Of a stretch of DNA of 30,143 nucleotides, positions 15,106 through 23,139 are shown one piece after another. Where the stretch lies: assembly GCA_023435825.1 (NCBI GenBank), contig JAEZMB010000212.1:1-30143 (forward strand), written 5' to 3'. A program made the translations under genes and the position numbers. Under the pieces are notes generated by a model. It was given only the letters and a program-made list of their open reading frames with translations, ran no database searches and had not been told where the DNA came from. Position 1 is the first letter of the stretch; every line of letters begins with the position of its first letter. This DNA is from Pseudomonadota bacterium. GTDB taxonomy: Bacteria; Desulfobacterota; Desulfovibrionia; Desulfovibrionales; Desulfovibrionaceae.

Positions 15106-16208
15106 GGCGGACGGTCCTGGCCCTGGTATTCGTCGCGGCCGTTTTCTGCTGGCCGGGGCCGGGACTCGCCCAGCTCCAGCCCCTGGACCCTTCGCTGGCG
15201 GGCAAGACCCTGAAGATAGGCGTGGTGGTCGCGCCGCCCTTCGTGGAAAAAGACCCCAGCGGCCACTACATCGGCGTCGCCATCGACTTGTGGGAAGACC
15301 TGGCCGAGGACCTGGGCATCCGCTTCGAGGTCAAGGAATACGGGCTGGAGGAACTGCTGAACGCCGTTGTCCAGGGGCAGGTGGACGTGGGCGTCTCAGC
15401 CCTGTCGCTGACGCCCGAACGCGAGGCGGTCATGGATTTCTCCCAGCCGTTCTACTACTCGGGCCTGGGCATCGCCGTGCCCATGACCAATGAAAGCAAG
15501 ATCGAAAAGCTGGCCCATGTGCTGTTTTCCTCGCGCCTTTTGCTCTACGTCGGTTCCCTGCTGGCTCTGCTTCTGATCGTGGGCCTGGGCATCTGGCTGC
15601 TGGAGCGGGGCCGCAATCCTGATCACTTCCGGCCGGGCGGCAAGGGCATCGGCGACGGCATGTGGTGGTCGGCCGTGACCATGACCTCGGTGGGCTACGG
15701 CGACGCCACGCCCAAGACCTTTTTGGGGCGTCTGCTGGCCATGGTCTGGATGTTCGCCTCGGTGGCGCTTCTGGCCACCTTTACCGCCGGCATCACTTCC
15801 TCGCTGACCGTCGATACCCTGGCCGGCCGTGTCCACGGACCCGACGACCTGCACAAGGTGCGCACCGGCGTCATTGCCGACAGCGCCGCCGAGGAAGAAC
15901 TGCTGGACGGCCACATCGGCGTGCGGGCCTTCGCCTCCGTGGAGGACGGCTTCAAGGCGCTGGTTGGCGGCGAACTCGATGCCTTTGTCCATGACCAGCC
16001 CATCCTGCACTATTACCAGCATCACCGTTTCACCGGCGACATCCGCATCCTGCCCGGTTTTTTTGATCCGCAGCTCTACGGCTTCGCCTTCCCGCGCGGC
16101 TCGGCGCTGCGGAAATCCGTCAACGTGGCGTTGTTGCGCCGGCTGGCGGACACCGCTTATCGGGCCAAGCTCTATGGCCCCTATCTGGGCAAGCAGGCCA
16201 TCCGGTAG
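15102..16208 (+). CDS. GluR0-like ligand-gated ion channel with K+-channel filter
   Basis: This 368-residue protein has the layout of prokaryotic ionotropic glutamate receptors. Signal peptide 1-23; first lobe of a periplasmic amino-acid-binding domain (~36-127) with SLTPEREAVMDFSQPFY, where Arg107 is the expected carboxylate-binding residue; TM1 (~145-167); re-entrant pore loop WWSAVTMTSVGYGD with filter TSVGYGD (195-201); TM2 (~209-236) ending ATFTAGITSSLTV, comparable to the receptor gating motif; then the second lobe (~245-360). The TVGYGD-like filter predicts K+ selectivity, as established for Synechocystis GluR0. Ligand identity cannot be read from the sequence. The ATG overlaps the MscS gene stop. 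An inverted repeat follows the gene but no T-rich terminator does. Confidence 0.92.
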   Translation: MRRTVLALVFVAAVFCWPGPGLAQLQPLDPSLAGKTLKIGVVVAPPFVEKDPSGHYIGVAIDLWEDLAEDLGIRFEVKEYGLEELLNAVVQGQVDVGVSALSLTPEREAVMDFSQPFYYSGLGIAVPMTNESKIEKLAHVLFSSRLLLYVGSLLALLLIVGLGIWLLERGRNPDHFRPGGKGIGDGMWWSAVTMTSVGYGDATPKTFLGRLLAMVWMFASVALLATFTAGITSSLTVDTLAGRVHGPDDLHKVRTGVIADSAAEEELLDGHIGVRAFASVEDGFKALVGGELDAFVHDQPILHYYQHHRFTGDIRILPGFFDPQLYGFAFPRGSALRKSVNVALLRRLADTAYRAKLYGPYLGKQAIR

Positions 16209-16220
16209 GCGTTTTGGACT

Positions 16221-16257
16221 CCAGGCGTCACGGCGGCGACCCTGGTCCGACGCCTGG
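16221..16257 (+). repeat. Inverted repeat after the GluR0-like gene
   Basis: CCAGGCGTC (16221-16229) pairs perfectly with GACGCCTGG (16249-16257) across a 19-base spacer. No T run follows, so it is at most a Rho-type or mRNA-end hairpin. The rest of the 200-base gap to 16408 contains TTGACT (16291-16296), a possible -35 element, but no convincing -10 at the right spacing. Confidence 0.45.
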
Positions 16258-16408
16258 CTGAAACAGGCCGGAGCAACAGTGGTTAAGCCCTTGACTTCCC
16301 CGGTTATGTGCGGGAGATGGAGGGCATTCGTCCGACTGCGTCCCGCAGCGTCCGCCGGTATGGCCCGTTGCGTCGGGAGCCCGATACAACCGAGAGGAGA
16401 CCGCATCC

Positions 16409-17626
16409 ATGCCTGTTACGATTTTCCGCCCGGCTGCCCGGTCCAGCGCCTGTGCTGCTGTTTTGCTGGCGTTTGTTGTCTCGGCGCTTCTGGCCGGATG
16501 CGACAAGAAAAAGCCTCAGGCCGAGAAGCCGACGCCGGTCGAGGTCACGGTCATGGAAGCCAAGTCGACGACCGCGCCCCTGGCCGTGGACGGCATCGGC
16601 CACGTCTATGCCGTACGCACGGTGAGCGTGCGTTCCCAGGTCACGGGCGTGCTGCAAAAGACGCTTTTCGCCGAAGGCGACGTGGTCAAGGAAGGCCAGT
16701 TGCTCCTCGTCATCGATCCCGACTCCTACAAGGCCAAGCTTGACGAAGCCAAGAGCACCCTGGCCCGGGACCGGGCCACGGCGCTGCAGGCCAAACGCGA
16801 CTGGCTGCGTTTCAAGGACCTCGTGGCCCAGGCCGTGGTCAGCCAGGAAGACTACGAACAAAAGCGCACCGCCTGGCAACAGGCCGACGAGCAGGTCAAG
16901 GTGGACGAGGCGTCCGTGGTCAACGCCAAGGTCAATCTCGACTACTGCTACATCTATGCGCCCTGCACCGGCGTGGTCGGTCTGCAGCAGTACAAGACCG
17001 GCAACCTCATCGAGGCCAACAAGGACGTCATCGTCACCCTCAACCAGATCGAGCCGATAAACGTCCAATTCGCCGTGGCCGAAAAATACCTGCCCGACAT
17101 CCGCGCCTACGCCGCCAAAGGGCAGCTCGCCGTGGACGTCCGCTATCCCGGCCGCCAGGAAATAGCCGCCAAGGGCATGCTCAACGTCATCAACAACACC
17201 GTGGACACCTCCACCGGCACCATCACCCTGCAGGGCGTGTTCCCCAACACCGACCGCGCCCTGTGGCCCGGCCAGTTCGTGGACGCCTCGGTGATCCTGG
17301 CCCAGACCGCCGACACGCTGCTCGTGCCGTCCAGCGCCGTGGCCGTCACCCAGGCCGGGGCCTCGCTTTTCATCGCCAAGCCCGACAACACCGTGGAAAT
17401 CCGCCCGGTGACGGCCGGCCGCAAGATCGTGGACCAGACCGTCATCGAAAAGGGCTTGGCCGTTGGGGAGAAGGTCATCACCTCGGGCCAGATCAAGCTG
17501 TTCCCGGGCGTGCCCATCAAGATCGTGGACGGAACCGCCTACAAGGAAGGGCCGGTTTCCCCCCAGGCCGTGGCCGGCAAGGTCAAGAAGTCTGAAGAAG
17601 CTGCCGGGGCCGGGCAGGGGAACTAG
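16409..17626 (+). CDS. RND efflux periplasmic adaptor lipoprotein
   Basis: This 405-residue membrane fusion protein links an RND pump to an outer-membrane channel. The N-terminus is a lipoprotein signal with lipobox LLAGC and lipidated Cys31. It is followed by the split biotinyl-lipoyl fold (VRSQVTGVLQKTLFAEGDVV ... YIYAPCTGVVG), a helical hairpin between them (~112-168), and beta-barrel and membrane-proximal domains. GAGGAGA precedes ATG 16409. The permease starts two bases after its stop, giving a two-gene operon. No outer-membrane factor gene is present in the window, so the pump would need one encoded elsewhere. Substrate is unknown. Confidence 0.93.
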   Translation: MPVTIFRPAARSSACAAVLLAFVVSALLAGCDKKKPQAEKPTPVEVTVMEAKSTTAPLAVDGIGHVYAVRTVSVRSQVTGVLQKTLFAEGDVVKEGQLLLVIDPDSYKAKLDEAKSTLARDRATALQAKRDWLRFKDLVAQAVVSQEDYEQKRTAWQQADEQVKVDEASVVNAKVNLDYCYIYAPCTGVVGLQQYKTGNLIEANKDVIVTLNQIEPINVQFAVAEKYLPDIRAYAAKGQLAVDVRYPGRQEIAAKGMLNVINNTVDTSTGTITLQGVFPNTDRALWPGQFVDASVILAQTADTLLVPSSAVAVTQAGASLFIAKPDNTVEIRPVTAGRKIVDQTVIEKGLAVGEKVITSGQIKLFPGVPIKIVDGTAYKEGPVSPQAVAGKVKKSEEAAGAGQGN

Positions 17627-17628
17627 CC

Positions 17629-20600
17629 ATGACCGACCTTTTCATCAAGCGGCCGGTGGCGACGACGCTGCTGATGGCCGCCCTCGTCTTCTTCGGCATT
17701 GTCTCGTATTTCTCGCTGCCCATCAGCGAAATGCCGAGCATCGACTTCCCCACCATCCAGGTGACGGCCTCCCTGCCCGGCGCCGACCCCGAAACCATGG
17801 CCTCGGCCGTGGCCACGCCGCTGGAGCGCCAGTTCACCTCGATCTCGGGCCTGCAGTCCATGAGCTCGTCCAACTCGCTGGGCACCACCACCATCACGCT
17901 GCAGTTCGATCTGTCGCGCAACATCGACGGCGCGGGCACCGACGTGCTCACCTACATCAACGCCGCCCAGGGCAGCCTGCCCACCAACATGCCGAGCCCG
18001 CCGACCTTCCAGAAGGTCAACCCGGCCGACATGCCCATCATCTATATCCGCGTGTCCAGCGACACCATGCCGCTGTTCCGCGTCACCAACTACGCCAAGG
18101 TCTACATCGCCCAGCGCATCTCCATGATCAACGGCGTGGCCCAGGTGGCCGTCTACGGCGACCAGACCTATTCGCCGCGCGTCCAGGTCAACCCGGACAA
18201 GCTGGCCGCCCTGTCCATCGGCATCGACGAAGTGGCCAGCGCGTTTAACAACGAAACCGTGCTGCAGCCCACCGGCTCCCTCTACGGCATCGATCGCCTG
18301 TTCACCATCAAGGCCCAGGGCCAGCTGACCAGCGCCACGGCCTACAACCGCCAGATCATCGCCTACCGCAACGGCAGTCCGGTGCGGCTGCAAGACGTGG
18401 GCAACACCATCGATTCCACCATAAACGACAAGAACGCCGCCTTTTTTGACCAGCAGCAAGGCATCGTCATCGCCGTCAAACGCGCTGCCGGCACCAACAC
18501 CATCCAGCTGGTGGACGCCATCCGGGCCATGATCCCCAGTATCGAGGCCACGCTGCCGCCCTCGGTCAAGCTCGAATTCCTCTACGACCGCTCCAAGTCC
18601 ATCAAGGAAGCCATCGACGACGTCCAGTTCACCCTGCTGTTGTCCATCTCCCTGGTCGTCATCGTGGTCTACCTGTTCCTTAATAACCTCCCGGCCACCA
18701 TCATCGCCAGCCTGGCCCTGCCCACGGCGCTCATCGGCACGCTCTCGCTCATGGTGTTTTTCCATTTCTCCATCGACAACCTCTCGGCCATGGCCATCAT
18801 CCTGGCCGTCGGGTTCGTCGTGGACGACGCCATCGTTATGATCGAGAACATCGTGCGCCACACGGAGATGGGCAAGAAGATCATGCAGGCCTCGCTGGAC
18901 GGGGCGCGCCAGATCGGCTTCACCATCATTTCCATGACCCTGTCCCTGGCCGTGGTCTTTATCCCCATCATGTTCATGGCCGGCATCCTGGGGCGCGTGC
19001 TCAACGAAATGGCCATCACCATCACGCTGTGCATCCTCGTGTCCGGCTTCGTCACCTTGTCGCTCACACCCATGATGTGCAGCCGGTTCTTGTCGGGCAA
19101 GATTTCCGAGTCCGGCAAGTTCTTCAAATGGATCGAGCACGGCTACGAGAAATCGCTCCATTTGGCCTTGCGCTTCCGCTTTTTCGTCATGATCCTGTCG
19201 GTGGCCATCCTGGGGCTGACCTTCTGGCTGTTCACCGTGGTGCCCACGGGCTTCATTCCGGCCACGGACTCCGGCATCTTCTACGCCTTTGGCATGGCCG
19301 AGCAGTCGGCCTCGTTCGAGACCATGAAGGACCGGGTGCTCAAGGTCGGCCGGGTGTTCATGTCCGACCCGGACGTGTTCAAGTTCATCGGCGTCGTGGG
19401 CGTGGGCGGACCCAACACCTCCATGAACAACGCCGCCATGTTCCCGCTTCTGGCCCCCATGGAGCACCGCAAGCGCAGTGCCCAGCAGATCATCGACGAC
19501 CTGCGCCCGAAGATGGCCGAGGTGCCCGACCTCTTCGTCTTCATGTACAATCCGCCTTCCATCCAGATCGGCGGCAAACAGACCAAGGCGCTCTACCAGT
19601 ACACGCTGCTCTCGCCCGATCCCGGCGAGCTCTATCCCGTGGCCCGCAAGATGGCCATGTCCATGCGCAAGCTCAAGGAAATCACCGACGTCAACACCGA
19701 CATGCAGATCGACGGTCCCCAGGTGCGCATCGACATCGACCGCGACAAGGCGCAAGCCCTTGGCGTCACGGCCTCGTCCATCGAGACGGCGCTCATGACC
19801 GCCTACGCCGCGCGCCAGCTCACCAACCTCTACGGCTCCACCGACACCTACAAGGTCATCGTGGAGGTGCAGCCCGAGTACCAGCGTCGGCCTGATCTCT
19901 TAAACAAGCTCTACGTGCGCACAAGCCAGGTCAATTCCAACGGCACGCCGGTGCTTGTCCCCTTGAACGGCCTGGTCAAGATGACCGAGGACACCGGGCC
20001 GCTGGTCGTCAACCATACCGGCCAGCTCACCTCGGTCACCATCTCGTTCAACACCGCCGGCAAGTATTCCATCGGCGAGGCCGTCACGGCCATCGAGGCC
20101 CTGTCCAAGCAGGAGCTGCCAAGCAACATTAGCTACATCTTCGAAGGCCAGGCCACGGCCTTCAAGCAGTCCCTGGCCAGCGTGCCGTTCCTGCTGTTCT
20201 TGGCCATCATGATCATCTACATCATTCTCGGTATCCTCTACGAGAGCTTCATCCATCCCATCACCATTCTGTCCGGCCTGCCGTCGGCGGCCCTGGGCGG
20301 CTTGATCACGCTGCTGGTCTTTGGCCGACAGCTCGACCTCTACGGCTTCATCGGCATCATCATGCTTATCGGCATCGTCAAGAAGAACTCGATCATGGTC
20401 ATCGACTTCGCCATCGAGGCCGAGAAAGAGGGCAAGTCGCCCTTTGACGCCGTGTTCGAGGGTTGCGTCGTGCGTTTCCGCCCCATCATGATGACGACGG
20501 TGGCGGCCATCGCCGGCATCTTCCCCATCGCCCTGGGCATGGGGGCCGGCGGTGACGCCCGCCAGCCCTTGGGACTGGTGGTGGCCGGCGGGCTTATCAT

Positions 20601-20703
20601 CTCCCAGATGGTGACGCTGTATCTCACGCCGTGTTTCTACACCTACATGGACGAGCTGCAGACGTGGCTGGTGGGACACAAGGCCGACAAGGAGGAAGCC
20701 TAG
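17629..20703 (+). CDS. RND efflux permease (HAE1/MdtB-MdtC-like)
   Basis: This 1024-residue, twelve-segment inner-membrane proton/drug antiporter has the length normal for the family. TM1 follows MTDLFIKRPVATTLLM. Two large periplasmic loops lie between TM1/2 and TM7/8. The proton relay is intact: Asp399-Asp400 in VGFVVDDAIVMIENI (TM4) and Lys919 in IVKKNSIMVIDFA (TM10), matching Asp407/Asp408/Lys940 of AcrB. The KKNSIMVIDFA form resembles MdtB/MdtC more than AcrB. AGGGGA within the end of the adaptor gene serves as ribosome site. A terminator lies about 100 bases downstream. Probable role: export of amphiphilic toxic compounds; the actual substrate is unknown. Confidence 0.95.
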   Translation: MTDLFIKRPVATTLLMAALVFFGIVSYFSLPISEMPSIDFPTIQVTASLPGADPETMASAVATPLERQFTSISGLQSMSSSNSLGTTTITLQFDLSRNIDGAGTDVLTYINAAQGSLPTNMPSPPTFQKVNPADMPIIYIRVSSDTMPLFRVTNYAKVYIAQRISMINGVAQVAVYGDQTYSPRVQVNPDKLAALSIGIDEVASAFNNETVLQPTGSLYGIDRLFTIKAQGQLTSATAYNRQIIAYRNGSPVRLQDVGNTIDSTINDKNAAFFDQQQGIVIAVKRAAGTNTIQLVDAIRAMIPSIEATLPPSVKLEFLYDRSKSIKEAIDDVQFTLLLSISLVVIVVYLFLNNLPATIIASLALPTALIGTLSLMVFFHFSIDNLSAMAIILAVGFVVDDAIVMIENIVRHTEMGKKIMQASLDGARQIGFTIISMTLSLAVVFIPIMFMAGILGRVLNEMAITITLCILVSGFVTLSLTPMMCSRFLSGKISESGKFFKWIEHGYEKSLHLALRFRFFVMILSVAILGLTFWLFTVVPTGFIPATDSGIFYAFGMAEQSASFETMKDRVLKVGRVFMSDPDVFKFIGVVGVGGPNTSMNNAAMFPLLAPMEHRKRSAQQIIDDLRPKMAEVPDLFVFMYNPPSIQIGGKQTKALYQYTLLSPDPGELYPVARKMAMSMRKLKEITDVNTDMQIDGPQVRIDIDRDKAQALGVTASSIETALMTAYAARQLTNLYGSTDTYKVIVEVQPEYQRRPDLLNKLYVRTSQVNSNGTPVLVPLNGLVKMTEDTGPLVVNHTGQLTSVTISFNTAGKYSIGEAVTAIEALSKQELPSNISYIFEGQATAFKQSLASVPFLLFLAIMIIYIILGILYESFIHPITILSGLPSAALGGLITLLVFGRQLDLYGFIGIIMLIGIVKKNSIMVIDFAIEAEKEGKSPFDAVFEGCVVRFRPIMMTTVAAIAGIFPIALGMGAGGDARQPLGLVVAGGLIISQMVTLYLTPCFYTYMDELQTWLVGHKADKEEA

Positions 20704-20800
20704 GCGGCTGGCCGTCTTACGCTTCGAGGTTTCTGGCCTGGCTTGAGACTGGGACGCGGCGCGGACGAATTCACGCGCGGCAAATGTGATTGGCTTATGC

Positions 20801-20833
20801 AAGGCCGGGGCGTCGATGGCGCTCCGGCCTTTT
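20801..20833 (+). terminator. Intrinsic terminator after the RND operon
   Basis: AAGGCCGGGGC (20801-20811) pairs with GCTCCGGCCTT (20821-20831), with one G-T pair, and is followed by TTTT then CGTTT. It lies about 100 bases downstream of the permease stop. The remainder of the gap to 20973 shows nothing further that I can support. Confidence 0.7.
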
Positions 20834-20973
20834 CGTTTGACGAAGACGCCAACGCAACGCTACCGCCCATTGTGGCAGGCATGCACCGTGGCCAGCCCCT
20901 TGTTGCGTTCGAGACATTCTTCAAAACCTGCGGCAACGAAAGCCCTTTGAGGGAGATGCCCTTGTGATGGTTT

Positions 20974-21996
20974 ATGCCTGCGATCCTGAAACCTCGGCCG
21001 GCGTGTTGCTCGTGCGGCAAGCCGGCAAGCAGCCCTGACATGGCCGACAAGGGCGTCTGCTACCCATGGTCCGGCCAAGCGGCGTGTTTCGACTCCTTGG
21101 GACAGGCCATTCCCTGCGCCGGGACCGGACAGGACGGGCAATACCGCACGGGCCGTCCCTGGCCGGAACCCCGTTTCGACGCGTCGGAACCCTTGCTGGT
21201 CCGGGACCGCCTGACCGGACTTGTCTGGCCCAGGGACGCTTCGGCCGCGGGCTGGCCCATGGACTGGAACGAGGCCCTGGCTTGGGTTGAAGCGCGCAAC
21301 CGGGAGGGCTACCTGGGGCATGGCGACTGGCGGCTGCCTGGCCGCAGGGAACTTCTCGCCCTGACAAGTCCGGCCCATGCCCGGCCGGCCCTGCCGCCAG
21401 GGCATCCTTTCCAAGGACTCTTTCAACACTGGCATTGGACAGCCACCCCTTCGGCGAGCGCGCCGGATCATTGCTGGCGCGTCCATCTTGAGGGCGGGCG
21501 GATGTTTCCGGGGCCACGGGAAGCGGCGCATATGGTCCTGCCGGTGCGCGGCACGAGTTGGTTGCTGCCCGAAACCGCAGAGTCGGCGGCGTTGCGGGGG
21601 CGACCTTGGCCGCAGCCTCGCTTCGCCGCCGCTGCGGGCGGAGTCCACGATTTGCTGACCGGACTTGTTTGGTTCCCCCGGATTCTCCCGGAACAGGGGG
21701 AGGTTACCTGGCAAGAGGCCCTGGACACGGCCGCGCGCATGGACGGCTGGCGCGTGCCCACGATAGGGGAGTTGGAGAGCCTAGTGGACGTTTCACGGGC
21801 TTGGCCCGCCGTGGCGCACGGGCTGCCCTGGATGCAGGGGGTGGATGGCCTGTGGTCTTCCACCACGAGCGGCTACGACCCGGCCTGGGCCTGGGTGTTG
21901 TATTGCGGCAAGGGCGCGGTTGGCGTCGGCCATAAACCGGGCAAGCACTTCAAAACCCTGTTGACGCGCGTCATAGGCACAGGCGGATCAGGTTAA
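20974..21996 (+). CDS. DUF1566 (Lcl-like) protein with internal duplication
   Basis: This 340-residue protein is built from two DUF1566-type units. Unit 1 has RPWPEPRF (61-68), LTGLVW (80-85) and GDWRLPGRREL (117-127). Unit 2 has RPWPQPRF (210-217), LTGLVW (228-233), GWRVPTIGELESL (258-270) and LWSSTT (293-298). The offset is about 149 residues. DUF1566 domains are found in secreted or surface proteins and are related to the C-terminal domain of the Legionella collagen-like protein and to lectin-type folds; the function is unknown. No signal peptide is visible. The N-terminus has clustered cysteines (11, 12, 14, 29, 38, 48). The start is uncertain: no clear ribosome site lies at normal spacing, and the ATG at 21040 is an alternative. 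Confidence 0.8.
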   Translation: MPAILKPRPACCSCGKPASSPDMADKGVCYPWSGQAACFDSLGQAIPCAGTGQDGQYRTGRPWPEPRFDASEPLLVRDRLTGLVWPRDASAAGWPMDWNEALAWVEARNREGYLGHGDWRLPGRRELLALTSPAHARPALPPGHPFQGLFQHWHWTATPSASAPDHCWRVHLEGGRMFPGPREAAHMVLPVRGTSWLLPETAESAALRGRPWPQPRFAAAAGGVHDLLTGLVWFPRILPEQGEVTWQEALDTAARMDGWRVPTIGELESLVDVSRAWPAVAHGLPWMQGVDGLWSSTTSGYDPAWAWVLYCGKGAVGVGHKPGKHFKTLLTRVIGTGGSG

Positions 21997-22054
21997 CGGC
22001 GTCGAAGTCCTCCGCCGTTTGCAAGAAAAGCGGTAGACAGCCGCCTAGCCCTAA

Positions 22055-22078
22055 GCCAACTGACACTTGGCCTATAAC
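22055..22078 (+). promoter_or_regulatory. Possible operator/-10 region before the reductase gene
   Basis: GCCAA-ctgacac-TTGGC (22055-22071) is a small inverted repeat directly abutting TATAAC (22073-22078), a fair -10 element. No good -35 is present at 16-18 bases. This is only a candidate. Confidence 0.2.
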
Positions 22079-22094
22079 ATTGTTTCCCCATTGC

Positions 22095-22133
22095 AGGGGT
22101 CCGGGGGGATCATCCCCCCGGCCGCCGGAGGCC
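22095..22133 (-). repeat. Dispersed palindromic repeat, copy B
   Basis: Read on the minus strand it runs GCCTCCGGCGGC, a palindrome, then GACCCCT. The palindrome is perfect, with ten-base arms CCGGGGGGAT (22101-22110) and ATCCCCCCGG (22112-22121) around one base. Its stem differs in sequence from copies A and C but is fully paired. The GGAGG at 22127-22131 inside the repeat sits eight bases before ATG 22140 and acts as its ribosome site. Confidence 0.75.
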
Positions 22134-22139
22134 TCCCCC

Positions 22140-23057
22140 ATGTCCACAGCCACAACCACCGCCACGCCCCCCGTCGCCAGCCTGTTTGATTACCTTGCCC
22201 TCTCGGACGCCGTGGCCGACGTGTTGCGGGCCAGGAAGGCCGGCGAGGCTTTCGCGCCCGAGCGTCTGGCCGTGCCCGTGCCCGGCGGGGTGCTGTTGTG
22301 CATGCCGGCGGCGGACGGCGCCATCGCCGTGGTCAAGACCATCACCGTGCATCCCGGCAACCGGGAGCGGCCGGTGATCCAGGGTGAGGTGACGGTGCTG
22401 GACGCGGCCACGGGCGAGCGGTTGGGAAGCCTGGACGGCCCCACGGTCACGGCCCGGCGCACGGCGGCGGTGAGCTTGCTGGCCGCGCGGCGGCTGGCCA
22501 GGGAACCGGGCGGGCCGCTGGTCGTCATCGGCAGCGGGGTGCAGGCGCGAGGCCATGCGGCGGCCTTTTGGCAGGGACTTGGGGTGCGGGAGATCGTGTT
22601 GTGCGGCCGCGATCCGGCGCGGCTCATTGCCGTGGCCAAGGAGCTGGCGGCCATGGGGGTTGAGGTCGCCGTCACGGCCGATCCAGGCGAGCGCGACCGG
22701 CTGACGGCCCGGGCCGGGCTTATCATTACGGCTACGACGAGTGCCGAGCCGGTCCTTGCGGACAACGTGCGGGATGAGGCGTTTATCGCGGCGGTGGGAT
22801 CGTTTACGCCCCAAGCCGCCGAGTTGCCGGCCTCGCTGGTGGAGCGGGCGTCGCTTTTTGTGGATGATCATGCCTCGGCCAAGGCCGAGGCCGGGGATTA
22901 TCTGCGGGCCGGCGTGGAGTGGGGGCGGGTGACGCCCCTGGAGGACGTGTTGGACGGCGCGCCGCCGCGCCCGGCCGGGCCAATCGTTTTCAAGAGCGTA
23001 GGCCACGCGCTGTTCGATCTGGCGGCGGCCCGTCAAGCTTTCAGCGCCCGGCGCTAA
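22140..23057 (+). CDS. Ornithine cyclodeaminase / mu-crystallin family reductase
   Basis: This 305-residue NAD(P)-binding protein is of the ornithine cyclodeaminase/mu-crystallin/ketimine reductase family. Markers: HPGNRERPVIQGEVTVLDA (about 78-96), DGPTVTARRTAAVSLLAARRLA, then the Rossmann motif VIGSGVQARG (129-138) and a second half with ITATTSAEPVLADN and VGSFTPQAAELP. Relatives include ornithine cyclodeaminase, alanine dehydrogenase-like enzymes and delta1-pyrroline/piperideine-2-carboxylate reductases. The last is my preferred guess, on sequence memory only. No pathway neighbours help. Its ribosome site is provided by repeat copy B. The frame extends 20 residues upstream through the repeat but the ATG at 22140 fits better. 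It is convergent with the Kef-type gene across repeat copy C. Confidence 0.87.
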   Translation: MSTATTTATPPVASLFDYLALSDAVADVLRARKAGEAFAPERLAVPVPGGVLLCMPAADGAIAVVKTITVHPGNRERPVIQGEVTVLDAATGERLGSLDGPTVTARRTAAVSLLAARRLAREPGGPLVVIGSGVQARGHAAAFWQGLGVREIVLCGRDPARLIAVAKELAAMGVEVAVTADPGERDRLTARAGLIITATTSAEPVLADNVRDEAFIAAVGSFTPQAAELPASLVERASLFVDDHASAKAEAGDYLRAGVEWGRVTPLEDVLDGAPPRPAGPIVFKSVGHALFDLAAARQAFSARR

Positions 23058-23119
23058 CCCCTTTTACCTTTTCTCCATTCGGGGGGTCTGGGGGCCTCAG
23101 GCCCCCAGCCGCCGGAGGC
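23058..23119 (-). repeat. Dispersed palindromic repeat, copy C
   Basis: On the minus strand it reads GCCTCCGGCGGC, then a perfect palindrome with arms CTGGGGGCCT (23088-23097) and AGGCCCCCAG (23099-23108), then GACCCCCC and a purine-rich tail with AAAAGGTAAAAGGGG. It is nearly identical to copy A over about 60 bases. It fills the gap between two convergent genes and could act as their shared 3' end. Confidence 0.8.
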
Positions 23120-23139
23120 CTCTTCTCCTCTCTTTCTCC

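Noticed and set aside
17623..19755. Minus-strand open frame of about 710 codons over the RND permease
   Set aside because: Antisense shadow; the permease is complete with all proton-relay residues.
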